A DNA stretch of 16,857 nucleotides, taken from positions 1 to 16,857 of the forward strand of contig CAKONT010000006.1 in assembly GCA_934097255.1 (NCBI GenBank). The letters run 5' to 3'. Below the pieces are notes generated by a model. It was not told the origin of the DNA and did not search any database. It saw nothing but the letters and a program-made list of their open reading frames with translations. Positions 7,938-15,042 of this stretch are shown here, one piece after another; the stretch's first letter is position 1, and each line of letters begins with the position of its first letter. The DNA is from an uncultured Bacilli bacterium (GTDB lineage Bacteria; Bacillota_I; Bacilli_A; RF39; UBA660). The position numbers and the translations under genes are program-made.

Positions 7938-8291
7938 ATGAAAGATTTAGATAATTTTAATTATGGAGAACAAAATGTTTTAGATAACATTGATGAAATA
8001 TTAGATAATAAATTAGAAAATGTTTTAAATGAAAGTAAGTCTTTTGAAGAAAATTTAGGAAGAACTAAAGTATTTAATATGCCATTTGATAATGAAAATA
8101 TTTCTTCTAGTAGTAATGGTAGTTTATCAAGTACTATGATAAGAGCAAAAACAGAAAAAGGTTTTACTTTTAAAAATAATAATTTACAAAATCAAGGAAG
8201 TGCACTTGTTTTAATAATAGGTGGAGTATTAGCACTTGTTCTTCTTATTGCTTTATTTTCAATTATTGCTGTAAAAAAAGTGATGGGATAA
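7938..8291 (+). CDS. Uncharacterised tail-anchored membrane protein
   Basis: An unrecognised 117-residue protein. The first 85 or so residues are hydrophilic, rich in Asn, Asp, Glu and Ser, with an acidic N-terminus, an SSSSNGSLSSTM low-complexity patch near residue 56, and no cysteines. One strongly hydrophobic segment (about residues 88-111) lies near the C-terminus and ends in KKVMG, so the protein looks tail-anchored with its N-terminal part probably cytoplasmic. It starts 1 nt after the upstream gene's stop, with an AAGGA site inside that gene, so the two are co-transcribed and probably co-translated. No terminator follows; transcription could continue into the rpsF operon. The Ser/Thr patch could be a modification target, but that is only a guess. 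Confidence 0.6.
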   Translation: MKDLDNFNYGEQNVLDNIDEILDNKLENVLNESKSFEENLGRTKVFNMPFDNENISSSSNGSLSSTMIRAKTEKGFTFKNNNLQNQGSALVLIIGGVLALVLLIALFSIIAVKKVMG

Positions 8292-8311
8292 AAGCAAAAA
8301 TAAAAAAATGA

Positions 8312-8340
8312 TGGACAGAAAAAGGATTTTTTGTTATAAT
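8312..8340 (+). promoter_or_regulatory. Strong promoter of the rpsF-ssb-rpsR operon
   Basis: TGGACA (8312-8317) and TATAAT (8335-8340) are 17 nt apart, and an extended TG at 8332-8333 precedes the -10. This is the best promoter in the window, as expected for ribosomal protein genes. The start is predicted near 8347. Confidence 0.85.
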
Positions 8341-8347
8341 ACAAAAC

Positions 8348-8396
8348 GAGTATTAAATTACTCCTTGCCTATAAAGGCCAAATAGTCCAAAAGGAG
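8348..8396 (+). promoter_or_regulatory. Structured rpsF leader with ribosome-site sequestering hairpin (candidate S6:S18 autoregulatory element)
   Basis: CTCCTT (8361-8366) is exactly complementary to AAGGAG (8391-8396), the core of the rpsF ribosome binding site. Inside that helix is a smaller hairpin, GCCT (8367-8370) with AGGC (8375-8378) around ATAA. A competing 5-bp hairpin at the transcript's 5' end, GAGTA (8348-8352) with TACTC (8359-8363), overlaps the sequestering strand, so the two folds exclude one another. S6:S18-binding leaders are known ahead of rpsF in many bacteria, and position and architecture agree. I could not confirm the conserved CCG core of that family here. Confidence 0.5.
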
Positions 8397-8405
8397 GTGG
8401 AAAGA

Positions 8406-8693
8406 ATGCGTAAATATGAATTTATGTTTATCGTTAACCCAAGTTTAGATGAGGCATCTATAAAAAATGTTGCAAATGAAATGAAAAATATTATAACTAA
8501 ATCAGATGCAAAAATAATTGATGAAAAAGACATGGGACAAAAAGATTTAGCATACGAAATCAATAAACATAAAAAAGGATATTATTTTTTATATGTTATT
8601 GAAGCTTCAACTGAAGTTATGGCTGAAATTAATCGTTTAGCAAACGTTAATGAAAATGTTATTCGTCATTTAATTGTCAAAGTTGAAGAATAG
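8406..8693 (+). CDS. rpsF: 30S ribosomal protein S6
   Basis: A 95-residue protein of standard length that begins MRKYEFMFIVNPSLDE, the usual S6 opening, and contains the internal DMGQKDLAYEINKHKKGYY segment and the IRHLIVK ending. S6 binds the central domain of 16S rRNA together with S18, encoded two genes downstream. I chose ATG 8406 because AAAGGAGGTGG (8390-8400) lies at proper distance; the in-frame GTG at 8397 sits inside that ribosome site and would add three non-family residues. It is the first gene of rpsF-ssb-rpsR, driven by a near-consensus promoter and probably regulated by its folded leader. Confidence 0.96.
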   Translation: MRKYEFMFIVNPSLDEASIKNVANEMKNIITKSDAKIIDEKDMGQKDLAYEINKHKKGYYFLYVIEASTEVMAEINRLANVNENVIRHLIVKVEE

Positions 8694-8703
8694 GAGAAAT
8701 AAA

Positions 8704-9180
8704 ATGAATAAAGTTTTTTTAATAGGTAGATTAGTAAGAGATCCGGAGCTTAGATATACTGGATCAAACATAGCAGTTTGTTCTTTTTCAATTGCAGTAA
8801 ATCGTAATTTTGCAAATGCAAATGGAGAAAGAGAAGCTGATTTTATTAATATAGTTGTTTGGAGAAAACAAGCAGAAAATTGTAAAAACTATATTAATCA
8901 AGGTAGTCTTGTGGCAATTGATGGACGTATTCAAACGAGAAGTTATGACGATCAAAATGGTCAAAAGCGTTATGTTACAGAGGTTGTTGCAGATAATGTT
9001 CAATTTTTAGAGACAAAATCAAGTCGTGAAGAAAGAGCGGCAAACACTAATAATTCTACTAATATTAGTCCATATGATTTTGCAGCTGATCAAGATATTC
9101 CAGCAACAGATATTCAAAATGATCCATTTAAGGATTTTGGAGAAGAAATAAAAATTGAAGATGATGACTTACCATTCTAA
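8704..9180 (+). CDS. ssb: Single-stranded DNA-binding protein
   Basis: A 158-residue SSB with an N-terminal OB-fold (about residues 1-105) opening [19 protein letters not shown] and including the [14 protein letters not shown] strand. A flexible Asn/Asp-rich linker follows, then the acidic tip DDDLPF that docks replication and repair partners. It coats single-stranded DNA as a homotetramer. I chose ATG 8704 because AGGAG (8692-8696) is correctly spaced and the protein opening is canonical; an in-frame ATG at 8674 lies within rpsF and would add ten basic residues foreign to the family. The gene sits between rpsF and rpsR as in most Bacillota, which ties SSB supply to ribosomal protein synthesis. 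Confidence 0.97.
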   Translation: MNKVFLIGRLVRDPELRYTGSNIAVCSFSIAVNRNFANANGEREADFINIVVWRKQAENCKNYINQGSLVAIDGRIQTRSYDDQNGQKRYVTEVVADNVQFLETKSSREERAANTNNSTNISPYDFAADQDIPATDIQNDPFKDFGEEIKIEDDDLPF

Positions 9181-9197
9181 TAGAAAGGAAAAGAGTT

Positions 9198-9416
9198 ATG
9201 GCTGAATTTTATAGAAAAAAGAAAAAGGTTTGTTATATGTGTACATCTGGTAAACCAATCGATTATAAAGATGTTGATATTTTAAAAAAATATACAAATG
9301 ACAAAGGTAAAATTTTACCAAGACGTGTTACAGGAGCATGCGCTAAGCATCAAAGACATATAGCAGAACAAATTAAAAGAGCACGTATGATTGCTTTATT
9401 ACCATTCACTAAATAA
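9198..9416 (+). CDS. rpsR: 30S ribosomal protein S18, zinc-binding (C+) form
   Basis: A 72-residue S18 with the family core [22 protein letters not shown] and the ending [10 protein letters not shown]. It forms a heterodimer with S6 on 16S rRNA. Unlike the Bacillus subtilis type, it keeps a complete zinc site: C12-x2-C15 and C48-x2-H51. ATG 9198 follows an AAAGGA site (9184-9189). It is the last gene of rpsF-ssb-rpsR, and its stop codon lies within the terminator stem. Confidence 0.96.
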   Translation: MAEFYRKKKKVCYMCTSGKPIDYKDVDILKKYTNDKGKILPRRVTGACAKHQRHIAEQIKRARMIALLPFTK

Positions 9417-9440
9417 AAGTTAAAAACTTTTATTTTTTTT
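9411..9440 (+). terminator. Rho-independent terminator of the rpsF-ssb-rpsR operon
   Basis: AAATAAAAGTT (9411-9421) pairs perfectly with AACTTTTATTT (9425-9435) around an AAA loop and continues into Ts to 9440. The rpsR stop codon is part of the stem. Confidence 0.88.
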
Positions 9441-9469
9441 ATTAAATCCATGAATTTTATTATCCTTAA

Positions 9470-9498
9470 TTTACATTTTAAGTTATACATAGTATAAT
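9470..9498 (+). promoter_or_regulatory. Promoter of the DHH-rplI-dnaB-M23-walJ-rlmH operon
   Basis: TTTACA (9470-9475) and TATAAT (9493-9498) are 17 nt apart. A second overlapping TATAAT lies at 9498-9503. Transcription should start near 9505, just before the GTGAGGA ribosome site at 9508-9514. Confidence 0.78.
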
Positions 9499-9520
9499 AT
9501 AATGCAAGTGAGGAAATATC

Positions 9521-10489
9521 ATGGATTTGAAGAATTTAAAAAAAATTTTGTTTAAAGAGATTAAAAAAAATTCTAATATATATGTGATGGGTCACAATAA
9601 TCTTGATTTAGATTGTTTAGCAGCGATGATAGGAATTGGTTTAATTTCTGAAAAACTAAATAGAAAAATATATTATATAATTGATGATCAAAAATTTTCT
9701 TCTAGTATAGCTAAAGCTTTAGAAAATATAAAACTTTCTTTTATTAGATCTGATGAAGTTAAAAAATCGAAAAAAAATTTATTGATTGTTGTAGACACCA
9801 ATAAAAAAAGTTTAATTTCAATAAAAGATTTATCTATTTTTTCAGATGTTATTGTGATAGATCATCATAACATGGGAATAGATAGTATTGATAATTGTTA
9901 TTGCTATATAGATTCGAATACTTCTAGTACATCAGAAATTATTACGGAACTTATAAGAATGTTTAATGTTAAATTAAATAAGTATTATGCAACTATAATT
10001 CTTTCAGGAATTGTTTTAGATACTAATAATTTTGTTTTAAGAGTTAGTCCAAGAACTTTTTATAATGTTCATTATTTAGTAAATAGAGATGCGTCTTTAA
10101 TTGAAGTACAATATTTATTAAAGCAAGATATAAAAGAGTTTATTTTAAGGCAAAAAATGTTAAGTAACGTAGTAATTATTGATAAAAAAATTGCTTTAGC
10201 AAGTGGGGCAAATAATATTATGTATAGACGTGAGGATTTAGCAAAAATAGCTGAGACACTTTTACAATTTAATGAAATAGAATCGTCTTTTGTAATTGGC
10301 AGATTATCAAAAAATGAAGTTGGTATAAGTGGTAGGACACTTGGAAATTTAAATGTTGGTGAATTAATGAGTAGATATAACGGTGGTGGTAATGATTTTG
10401 AAGGGGCAACTGTTATAAATGATAAAAGTATCAAAACTGTAAAGGAAAATCTTATAAAAATATTAAAAACTGAGGAGGATTATCGATGA
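9521..10489 (+). CDS. Stand-alone DHH/DHHA1 phosphoesterase, GdpP-like
   Basis: A 322-residue two-domain nucleotide phosphoesterase. The DHH domain shows the metal-binding motifs H25-x3-D29-x-D31, D92 (VVDTN), D114-H115-H116 (IDHHN) and D167 (VLDTNN). The DHHA1 domain ends in a glycine motif that reads GGGN (288-291), where the family has GGGH. The gene overlaps rplI by 4 nt, the place held by gdpP in Bacillus, so c-di-AMP phosphodiesterase activity is the leading idea. However, the N-terminal membrane, PAS and degenerate GGDEF domains of GdpP (about 660 residues) are absent, so it is cytoplasmic and could instead cleave linear dinucleotides or nanoRNA like PdeA/NrnA enzymes. ATG 9521 follows GTGAGGA. 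No c-di-AMP cyclase is in the window. Confidence 0.82.
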   Translation: MDLKNLKKILFKEIKKNSNIYVMGHNNLDLDCLAAMIGIGLISEKLNRKIYYIIDDQKFSSSIAKALENIKLSFIRSDEVKKSKKNLLIVVDTNKKSLISIKDLSIFSDVIVIDHHNMGIDSIDNCYCYIDSNTSSTSEIITELIRMFNVKLNKYYATIILSGIVLDTNNFVLRVSPRTFYNVHYLVNRDASLIEVQYLLKQDIKEFILRQKMLSNVVIIDKKIALASGANNIMYRREDLAKIAETLLQFNEIESSFVIGRLSKNEVGISGRTLGNLNVGELMSRYNGGGNDFEGATVINDKSIKTVKENLIKILKTEEDYR

Positions 10490-10923
10490 AAGTTATATTT
10501 GTAAAAGATTTAAAAGGACAAGGAAAAAAAGGTGAAATAAAAGAAGTAAAAGATGGTTATGCAAATAACTTTTTGATTAAAAATGGTTACGCTATTGTTA
10601 AAAATACTGAAAATGAGAAGAAATTAGAAAGAGAAAAAAATTACGAAGAAAAAATAGACAAAGAAAATATTTTAAAAGCAAATAAATTAAAATCGGAATT
10701 AGAAAAAGAAGTGTTAACTTTTAAGGTTAAAACAGGAAAAGATGATAAAGTTTTTGGAAGTATTAGTGTTAAACAAATAAAAGATGAATTGGATAAAAAA
10801 TATGATATTAATAAAAATCAAATAATAATTGATAATCCAATTAGTTGTTTAGGTTATCACAATGTTAAAATAAATTTATACAAAAATATATATGCAGAAG
10901 TTAAAGTACAAGTTATAAAATAG
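10486..10923 (+). CDS. rplI: 50S ribosomal protein L9
   Basis: A 145-residue protein of near-standard length. The N-terminal rRNA-binding domain opens [20 protein letters not shown] and includes [15 protein letters not shown] long charged connecting helix (about residues 45-75) follows, then a C-terminal domain with [16 protein letters not shown]9 binds domain V of 23S rRNA near the L1 stalk and helps keep reading frame. ATG 10486 overlaps the upstream stop (ATGA) and has GAGGAGG at 10472-10478, so translation is coupled to the DHH gene. The order DHH-rplI-dnaB is conserved in Bacillota. Confidence 0.97.
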   Translation: MKVIFVKDLKGQGKKGEIKEVKDGYANNFLIKNGYAIVKNTENEKKLEREKNYEEKIDKENILKANKLKSELEKEVLTFKVKTGKDDKVFGSISVKQIKDELDKKYDINKNQIIIDNPISCLGYHNVKINLYKNIYAEVKVQVIK

Positions 10924-10948
10924 CATAATTTTTAAGAGGTGGTAAGGT

Positions 10949-12295
10949 ATGAAAAAAGAAATACCTAATAATATAGAAGCAGAACAGTCAGTAATAGGCT
11001 CAATGTTTTTATCAAAATACGCATTACAAGAAGCAATAGATGAGTTGCAGGCAAGTAATTTTTATTTAGATAAGCATGCTAAAATATTTGATTGCATAAA
11101 AGAATTGGCATCTAAAAATATTCCAATTGATTTAACAACTGTAACAGAAGCTTTAAAAAATAAAAATATATTAAAAGAAATTGGTGGTGTAGAGTATTTA
11201 ACTGAAATACTAGATATAACACCGACAGCTTCTAATGCATCATTTTATATAAAAATAGTTTATGAAAAAGCTATTCTTCGTAATTTAATAAACGAAGCAA
11301 CAGAAATAGCAACACTTGCTTATAATAGTGATATGTCTGTTAATGAAGTTCTTGATCAGTCTGAATCAAGAATATTAGACATTATAAAAAATAGAAAATC
11401 GTCTGAATTTAAGACGATGCCAGAAGTATTAACAACGGTAAGAGAAAAACTAGAATTACTTGCAGAAAACAAAGGTAAAATTAGTGGTTTATCAACTGGG
11501 TATTTCGATATTGATAAAATTATCGGTGGTTTTCACAAAAATGAACTAATTATCGTTGCAGCAAGACCTAGTATGGGAAAGACAGCTTTTGCTTTAAATA
11601 TTGCTACTAATATAGCTATTTCATCTAAAAAATCAATTATTATATTTACTCTTGAGATGCGTGCTGAACAATTAGTTGGCAGAATGATATCTTCAATTGG
11701 ACAAATAGACTGTAATAAAATTCAAAATGGTAATTTGTTAAACGATGATTGGAGAAGAGTAAATGAGGCAATGAGTGAGCTTTCTGATACTAATATATAT
11801 ATAGATGATACAGCAGGAATAACAATAGGTGATATAAAAGCTAAATGTCGTAGAATAGCAAGTATGGATGGTAATCTCGGTGCTGTTTTTATCGATTATT
11901 TAACACTTATTAGCAGTACAAGTAAGTATGCTGGAAATCGTCAACAAGAAGTTGCGGAAATATCTCGAGCGTTAAAAACGTTAGCTTTGGAACTTGATAT
12001 TCCAATAATTACGTTAGCACAATTATCAAGAACAGTTGAACTTCGTGAAGATAAAAGACCAGTTTTAAGTGATTTGAGAGAATCTGGTTCAATAGAACAA
12101 GATGCCGATGTTGTTGCTTTTATTTATCGTGATGATTATTATAACAAAGAAGCAAAAAACGATAACAATATAAGTAAAACAGAGATAATTGTAAGAAAAA
12201 ACCGTAATGGTCAAATTGGTACGGCAGAGTTATTATTTAAGAAAAATACAGCAACATTTTTAAATTATAAAAAAGAAGAAAAGGAGGGAGAGTAG
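10949..12295 (+). CDS. dnaB: Replicative DNA helicase DnaB (DnaC in Bacillus naming)
   Basis: A 448-residue hexameric helicase that unwinds DNA at the fork and recruits primase. The N-terminal domain (about residues 1-105) starts with NNIEAEQSVIGSMF. After a linker, the RecA-like C-terminal domain has Walker A ARPSMGKT (K211-T212), the IIFTLEM segment, Walker B VFIDYLTLI and the SDLRESGSIEQDADVV stretch. Length is full and no intein is present. ATG 10949 follows AAGAGGTGG (10934-10942). It lies 25 nt after rplI and directly before the M23 peptidase gene, whose ribosome site is inside the end of dnaB. Confidence 0.97.
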   Translation: MKKEIPNNIEAEQSVIGSMFLSKYALQEAIDELQASNFYLDKHAKIFDCIKELASKNIPIDLTTVTEALKNKNILKEIGGVEYLTEILDITPTASNASFYIKIVYEKAILRNLINEATEIATLAYNSDMSVNEVLDQSESRILDIIKNRKSSEFKTMPEVLTTVREKLELLAENKGKISGLSTGYFDIDKIIGGFHKNELIIVAARPSMGKTAFALNIATNIAISSKKSIIIFTLEMRAEQLVGRMISSIGQIDCNKIQNGNLLNDDWRRVNEAMSELSDTNIYIDDTAGITIGDIKAKCRRIASMDGNLGAVFIDYLTLISSTSKYAGNRQQEVAEISRALKTLALELDIPIITLAQLSRTVELREDKRPVLSDLRESGSIEQDADVVAFIYRDDYYNKEAKNDNNISKTEIIVRKNRNGQIGTAELLFKKNTATFLNYKKEEKEGE

Positions 12296-12296
12296 A

Positions 12297-13784
12297 GTGA
12301 AAAAAATAAAAAATATTTTTATTTTACTAATTTCCTTAGCTTTTAGTTTTTTATTAGTTTTATTAAACGATGATTCAAATAAATACTATGGAGCTAAAAA
12401 AGCTTATCGTGTTTATTTAGATGGTAGAGCAGTTGCAATAATTGATGACAAAGCAAAATTTGAAAAATATATAGACGAAGAACAACAAGATTTAAAAAAT
12501 GAATATAATGTTTCTAAAGTATATATACCAGAAGGTTTAGAGATAAAAGAAGAATTAACTTATAATAAAAAAATAGAAGATACATCAAATGTCTATGAAA
12601 AAATAAAGGATAAAGAACCATTTACAATAGATGGATATATTATTACAATAAAAGGAAATAAAGTATCTGGATATGGGGAAGATAAAGATGGAGAAGTAAT
12701 TGAAAAAGAAGAAGAAACAAAAATATATGTTCTTGACAAAAATATTTTTGAAGAAGCAATCAATAGTACAGTTCTTGCGTTTATTGATGAAGAAAAATAT
12801 CAAGCATATTTAGACGAAAATCAACAACCAATTGGTGAATTAGAAGAAGGTACAAATATTTTAAATGTGTATATTAAGGAAAAAGTTACAATAAAAAAAG
12901 CACATATACCTGTTGATAAAAAAATATTTACTGATAGTAAGACGCTTGCTAGATATTTATTATTTAAGACAACAGAAGATCAAAGTGTTTATACAGTAAA
13001 ATTTGGTGATACTATTGAAAGTATTGCAAATAATAATCGTTTAAATGCCCGTGAACTTTTAATAATAAACAAAGACTTAAAAAATGAACAAACACTTCTT
13101 TACGAAGGTCAACAACTAACAATTGGTTATATTAATCCAGTTATAACAGTTGTTGAAGAGTTATATCAAGTTGAGTACCAAACTGTTAAATATAATACTA
13201 TTACAGAGGAAAATCCATCGACATACGTTGGGTATAGTCGTGTAACAAGAGAAGGTGTAGATGGAGAAAAATTAGTTACTCAACAAGTTAGAATAGAAAA
13301 TGGAGCAACTACTAATGTTTCAGAGGTATCATTTGTTGTTACAAAAGAAAAAATAGATAGAGTTGTTGAAACAGGAACAAGGGCAAATATAGTTATTGGT
13401 TCTAATGAATACTGGGTATGGCCAACTTCTGCGACTTATATATCTGAAGGATTTGGTTGGAGAACATGGGAAGGATACGGTAGAATGCACGAAGGAATTG
13501 ATATTGCATCTAATTGTGGAACTCCTGTTTATGCAGCAAATGATGGAACAGTAATTACCGCAGAGTGGAATAATAGTTTAGGATATTACGTTGAAGTAGA
13601 CCACAATAATGGATTTACAACGATGTATGCTCATTTAACGTCATATTATGTTAACGTTGGTCAGGCAGTATCGATGGGAGAACTTATTGCGTCAATGGGA
13701 TCAACCGGTTATTCAACTGGATGTCATCTACATTATGCAGTTAGATATAATGGATCTTTCATTAATCCATTTAACTTGTATTAG
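12297..13784 (+). CDS. Membrane-anchored M23 metallopeptidase with LysM and G5 domains
   Basis: A 495-residue cell-wall hydrolase. An N-terminal hydrophobic segment (about residues 6-22) anchors or exports it. Two related regions follow (about 46-111 and 159-231), each opening with an IID/FID...YxDExQQ pattern, which suggests an internal duplication. Then come a LysM peptidoglycan-binding module (about 232-277), a G5 domain (about 280-355) and an M23 LytM-type peptidase (about 385-495). Zinc ligands fit H398, D402 and H479, with catalytic H446 and H477, so the enzyme should be active on peptide cross-bridges. The start is GTG 12297, 1 nt after the dnaB stop, served by AAGGAGGGA at 12281-12289. 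It lies between dnaB and walJ, where Bacillus has the WalRK wall-stress genes. Confidence 0.9.
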   Translation: MKKIKNIFILLISLAFSFLLVLLNDDSNKYYGAKKAYRVYLDGRAVAIIDDKAKFEKYIDEEQQDLKNEYNVSKVYIPEGLEIKEELTYNKKIEDTSNVYEKIKDKEPFTIDGYIITIKGNKVSGYGEDKDGEVIEKEEETKIYVLDKNIFEEAINSTVLAFIDEEKYQAYLDENQQPIGELEEGTNILNVYIKEKVTIKKAHIPVDKKIFTDSKTLARYLLFKTTEDQSVYTVKFGDTIESIANNNRLNARELLIINKDLKNEQTLLYEGQQLTIGYINPVITVVEELYQVEYQTVKYNTITEENPSTYVGYSRVTREGVDGEKLVTQQVRIENGATTNVSEVSFVVTKEKIDRVVETGTRANIVIGSNEYWVWPTSATYISEGFGWRTWEGYGRMHEGIDIASNCGTPVYAANDGTVITAEWNNSLGYYVEVDHNNGFTTMYAHLTSYYVNVGQAVSMGELIASMGSTGYSTGCHLHYAVRYNGSFINPFNLY

Positions 13785-13786
13785 AA

Positions 13787-14527
13787 ATGATAGTAAAAGT
13801 CTTATCAAGTGGTTCTAAAGGAAATTCCACATTAATTAAAACTAAAAACATAAATATATTAATTGATGCTGGAATTTCCGCTAAGGAACTAAAAAAAAGA
13901 ATAGGAGTAGATAATCTAAAAATAGATTATTTATTTATTACCCATGCCCATACTGACCATACGAAAGGTTTAAAATCAATTTATAAAGAATTTAAACCAA
14001 TAGTTTATACCAACAATAAAGAAGTAATAGAAAGTGAAATTGTTCCAACAAAATCAATAGATAAAAATTTAATTCTAGATAGTGTTACAATAAATTGTTT
14101 TAATTTATCACATGATAGCGATTGTGTTGGCTTTTGTATAAAAGAATTAGATAAAGAAATTGTATATATAACAGATACCGGATATATAAAAAAAGATATT
14201 TTAGCTTCTATTGAAAACAAAGATATGTATATTTTAGAAAGTAATCACGATGAAGAAATGTTAAGACATGGAAAGTATCCTTTTTTTCTTCAACAAAGAA
14301 TTTTAAGTGATAAAGGTCATTTGTCAAATCATGATGCATCTAAGTACTTAAGAAAAATAGCCGGTGACAAAACAAGATATATTGTTTTAGCACATTTAAG
14401 TGAAGAAAATAATACTAAAGAATTAGCTTTTGAAGAACTAGAAAAAGCACTAAAAAAAGCAGATAAAAAGGTAAAAAATATATATATTGCAAAACAAGAA
14501 GAAAGTCTTGAAGAAATAGAGGTTTGA
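13787..14527 (+). CDS. walJ: WalJ/YycJ-like metallo-beta-lactamase-fold hydrolase
   Basis: A 246-residue metallo-beta-lactamase-fold protein. The metal motif THAHTDH gives H53, H55, D57 and H58; later ligands are in NLSHDSDCVGF, YITDTGYI and LAHLSEEN. The segments LESNHDEEML and KGHLSNHDASKYL are typical of the WalJ/YycJ family. Members are thought to be nucleases that help coordinate cell division with DNA replication; the exact substrate is not settled. The opening MIVKVLSSGSKGNSTLI is the family N-terminus. ATG 13787 is only 2 nt after the M23 stop and has no good ribosome site, so it probably depends on translational coupling. The stop TGA precedes rlmH closely. walR, walK, walH, walI and htrC are missing here. 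Confidence 0.88.
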   Translation: MIVKVLSSGSKGNSTLIKTKNINILIDAGISAKELKKRIGVDNLKIDYLFITHAHTDHTKGLKSIYKEFKPIVYTNNKEVIESEIVPTKSIDKNLILDSVTINCFNLSHDSDCVGFCIKELDKEIVYITDTGYIKKDILASIENKDMYILESNHDEEMLRHGKYPFFLQQRILSDKGHLSNHDASKYLRKIAGDKTRYIVLAHLSEENNTKELAFEELEKALKKADKKVKNIYIAKQEESLEEIEV

Positions 14528-14529
14528 AA

Positions 14530-14985
14530 ATGATAAAAATAATATGTTTTGGCAAAATAAAAGAAGATTATTTTAATATGGCAATTGAAGAATATTTAAA
14601 AAGAATAAAAAAATATACTAAAATAGAAATAATTGAATTAAAAGATTATGTCGATACAGATAAAAAAGAATGTTTAAATAAAGAAAAAGAAGAATTACTA
14701 AAACATATTAAAAAAAGTGATAATCTTGTTATTATGGATATTAATGGTAAAGAATATGATAGTGTTTCTTTTTCTTCTTTTATAGATAAGGAAATAACTT
14801 ATAATAATAATGTAGTATTTATAATTGGATCATCACTTGGACTTCATAAAAGTATTTATGATCTTACAAATAAATATATATCATTTTCAAGACTTACTTT
14901 TCCACATCAATTGTTTAGAGTTCTTTTATTAGAGCAAATATATAGAAGTTATAAAATATTAAATAATGAAACTTATCACAAATAA
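14530..14985 (+). CDS. rlmH: 23S rRNA (pseudouridine-N3)-methyltransferase RlmH
   Basis: A 151-residue SPOUT methyltransferase that methylates a pseudouridine of 23S rRNA helix 69 in the assembled ribosome. It begins MIKIICFGKIKEDYF, has the S-adenosylmethionine-binding knot around VFIIGSSLGL, and ends with the diagnostic HQLFRVLLLEQIYRSYKI and a terminal YHK. I chose ATG 14530 because AGAGGT (14518-14523) is correctly spaced; an in-frame TTG at 14524 overlaps the walJ stop and is less likely. It is the last gene of the operon, and its stop codon lies in the terminator stem. Bacillus keeps rlmH in the same region downstream of walJ. Confidence 0.96.
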   Translation: MIKIICFGKIKEDYFNMAIEEYLKRIKKYTKIEIIELKDYVDTDKKECLNKEKEELLKHIKKSDNLVIMDINGKEYDSVSFSSFIDKEITYNNNVVFIIGSSLGLHKSIYDLTNKYISFSRLTFPHQLFRVLLLEQIYRSYKILNNETYHK

Positions 14986-15015
14986 AATAATTTTTAAAGT
15001 TATTTTATTTTTTTT
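14981..15015 (+). terminator. Rho-independent terminator after rlmH
   Basis: AATAAAATAA (14981-14990) pairs with TTATTTTATT (15000-15009), followed by Ts to 15015. The stem is all A/T at its base but long, and the T tract is strong. Confidence 0.7.
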
Positions 15016-15042
15016 ATTCATAAAATTATTTAGGTGAACAAT

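Noticed and set aside
8674..8703. Upstream ATG giving a longer SSB
   Set aside because: It lies inside rpsF without a suitable ribosome site, and adds residues not seen in SSB; ATG 8704 has AGGAG at the right distance.
10072..10434. 120-residue open frame on the minus strand
   Set aside because: It is opposite the DHHA1 part of the phosphoesterase gene, with composition explained by the reverse complement of that gene.
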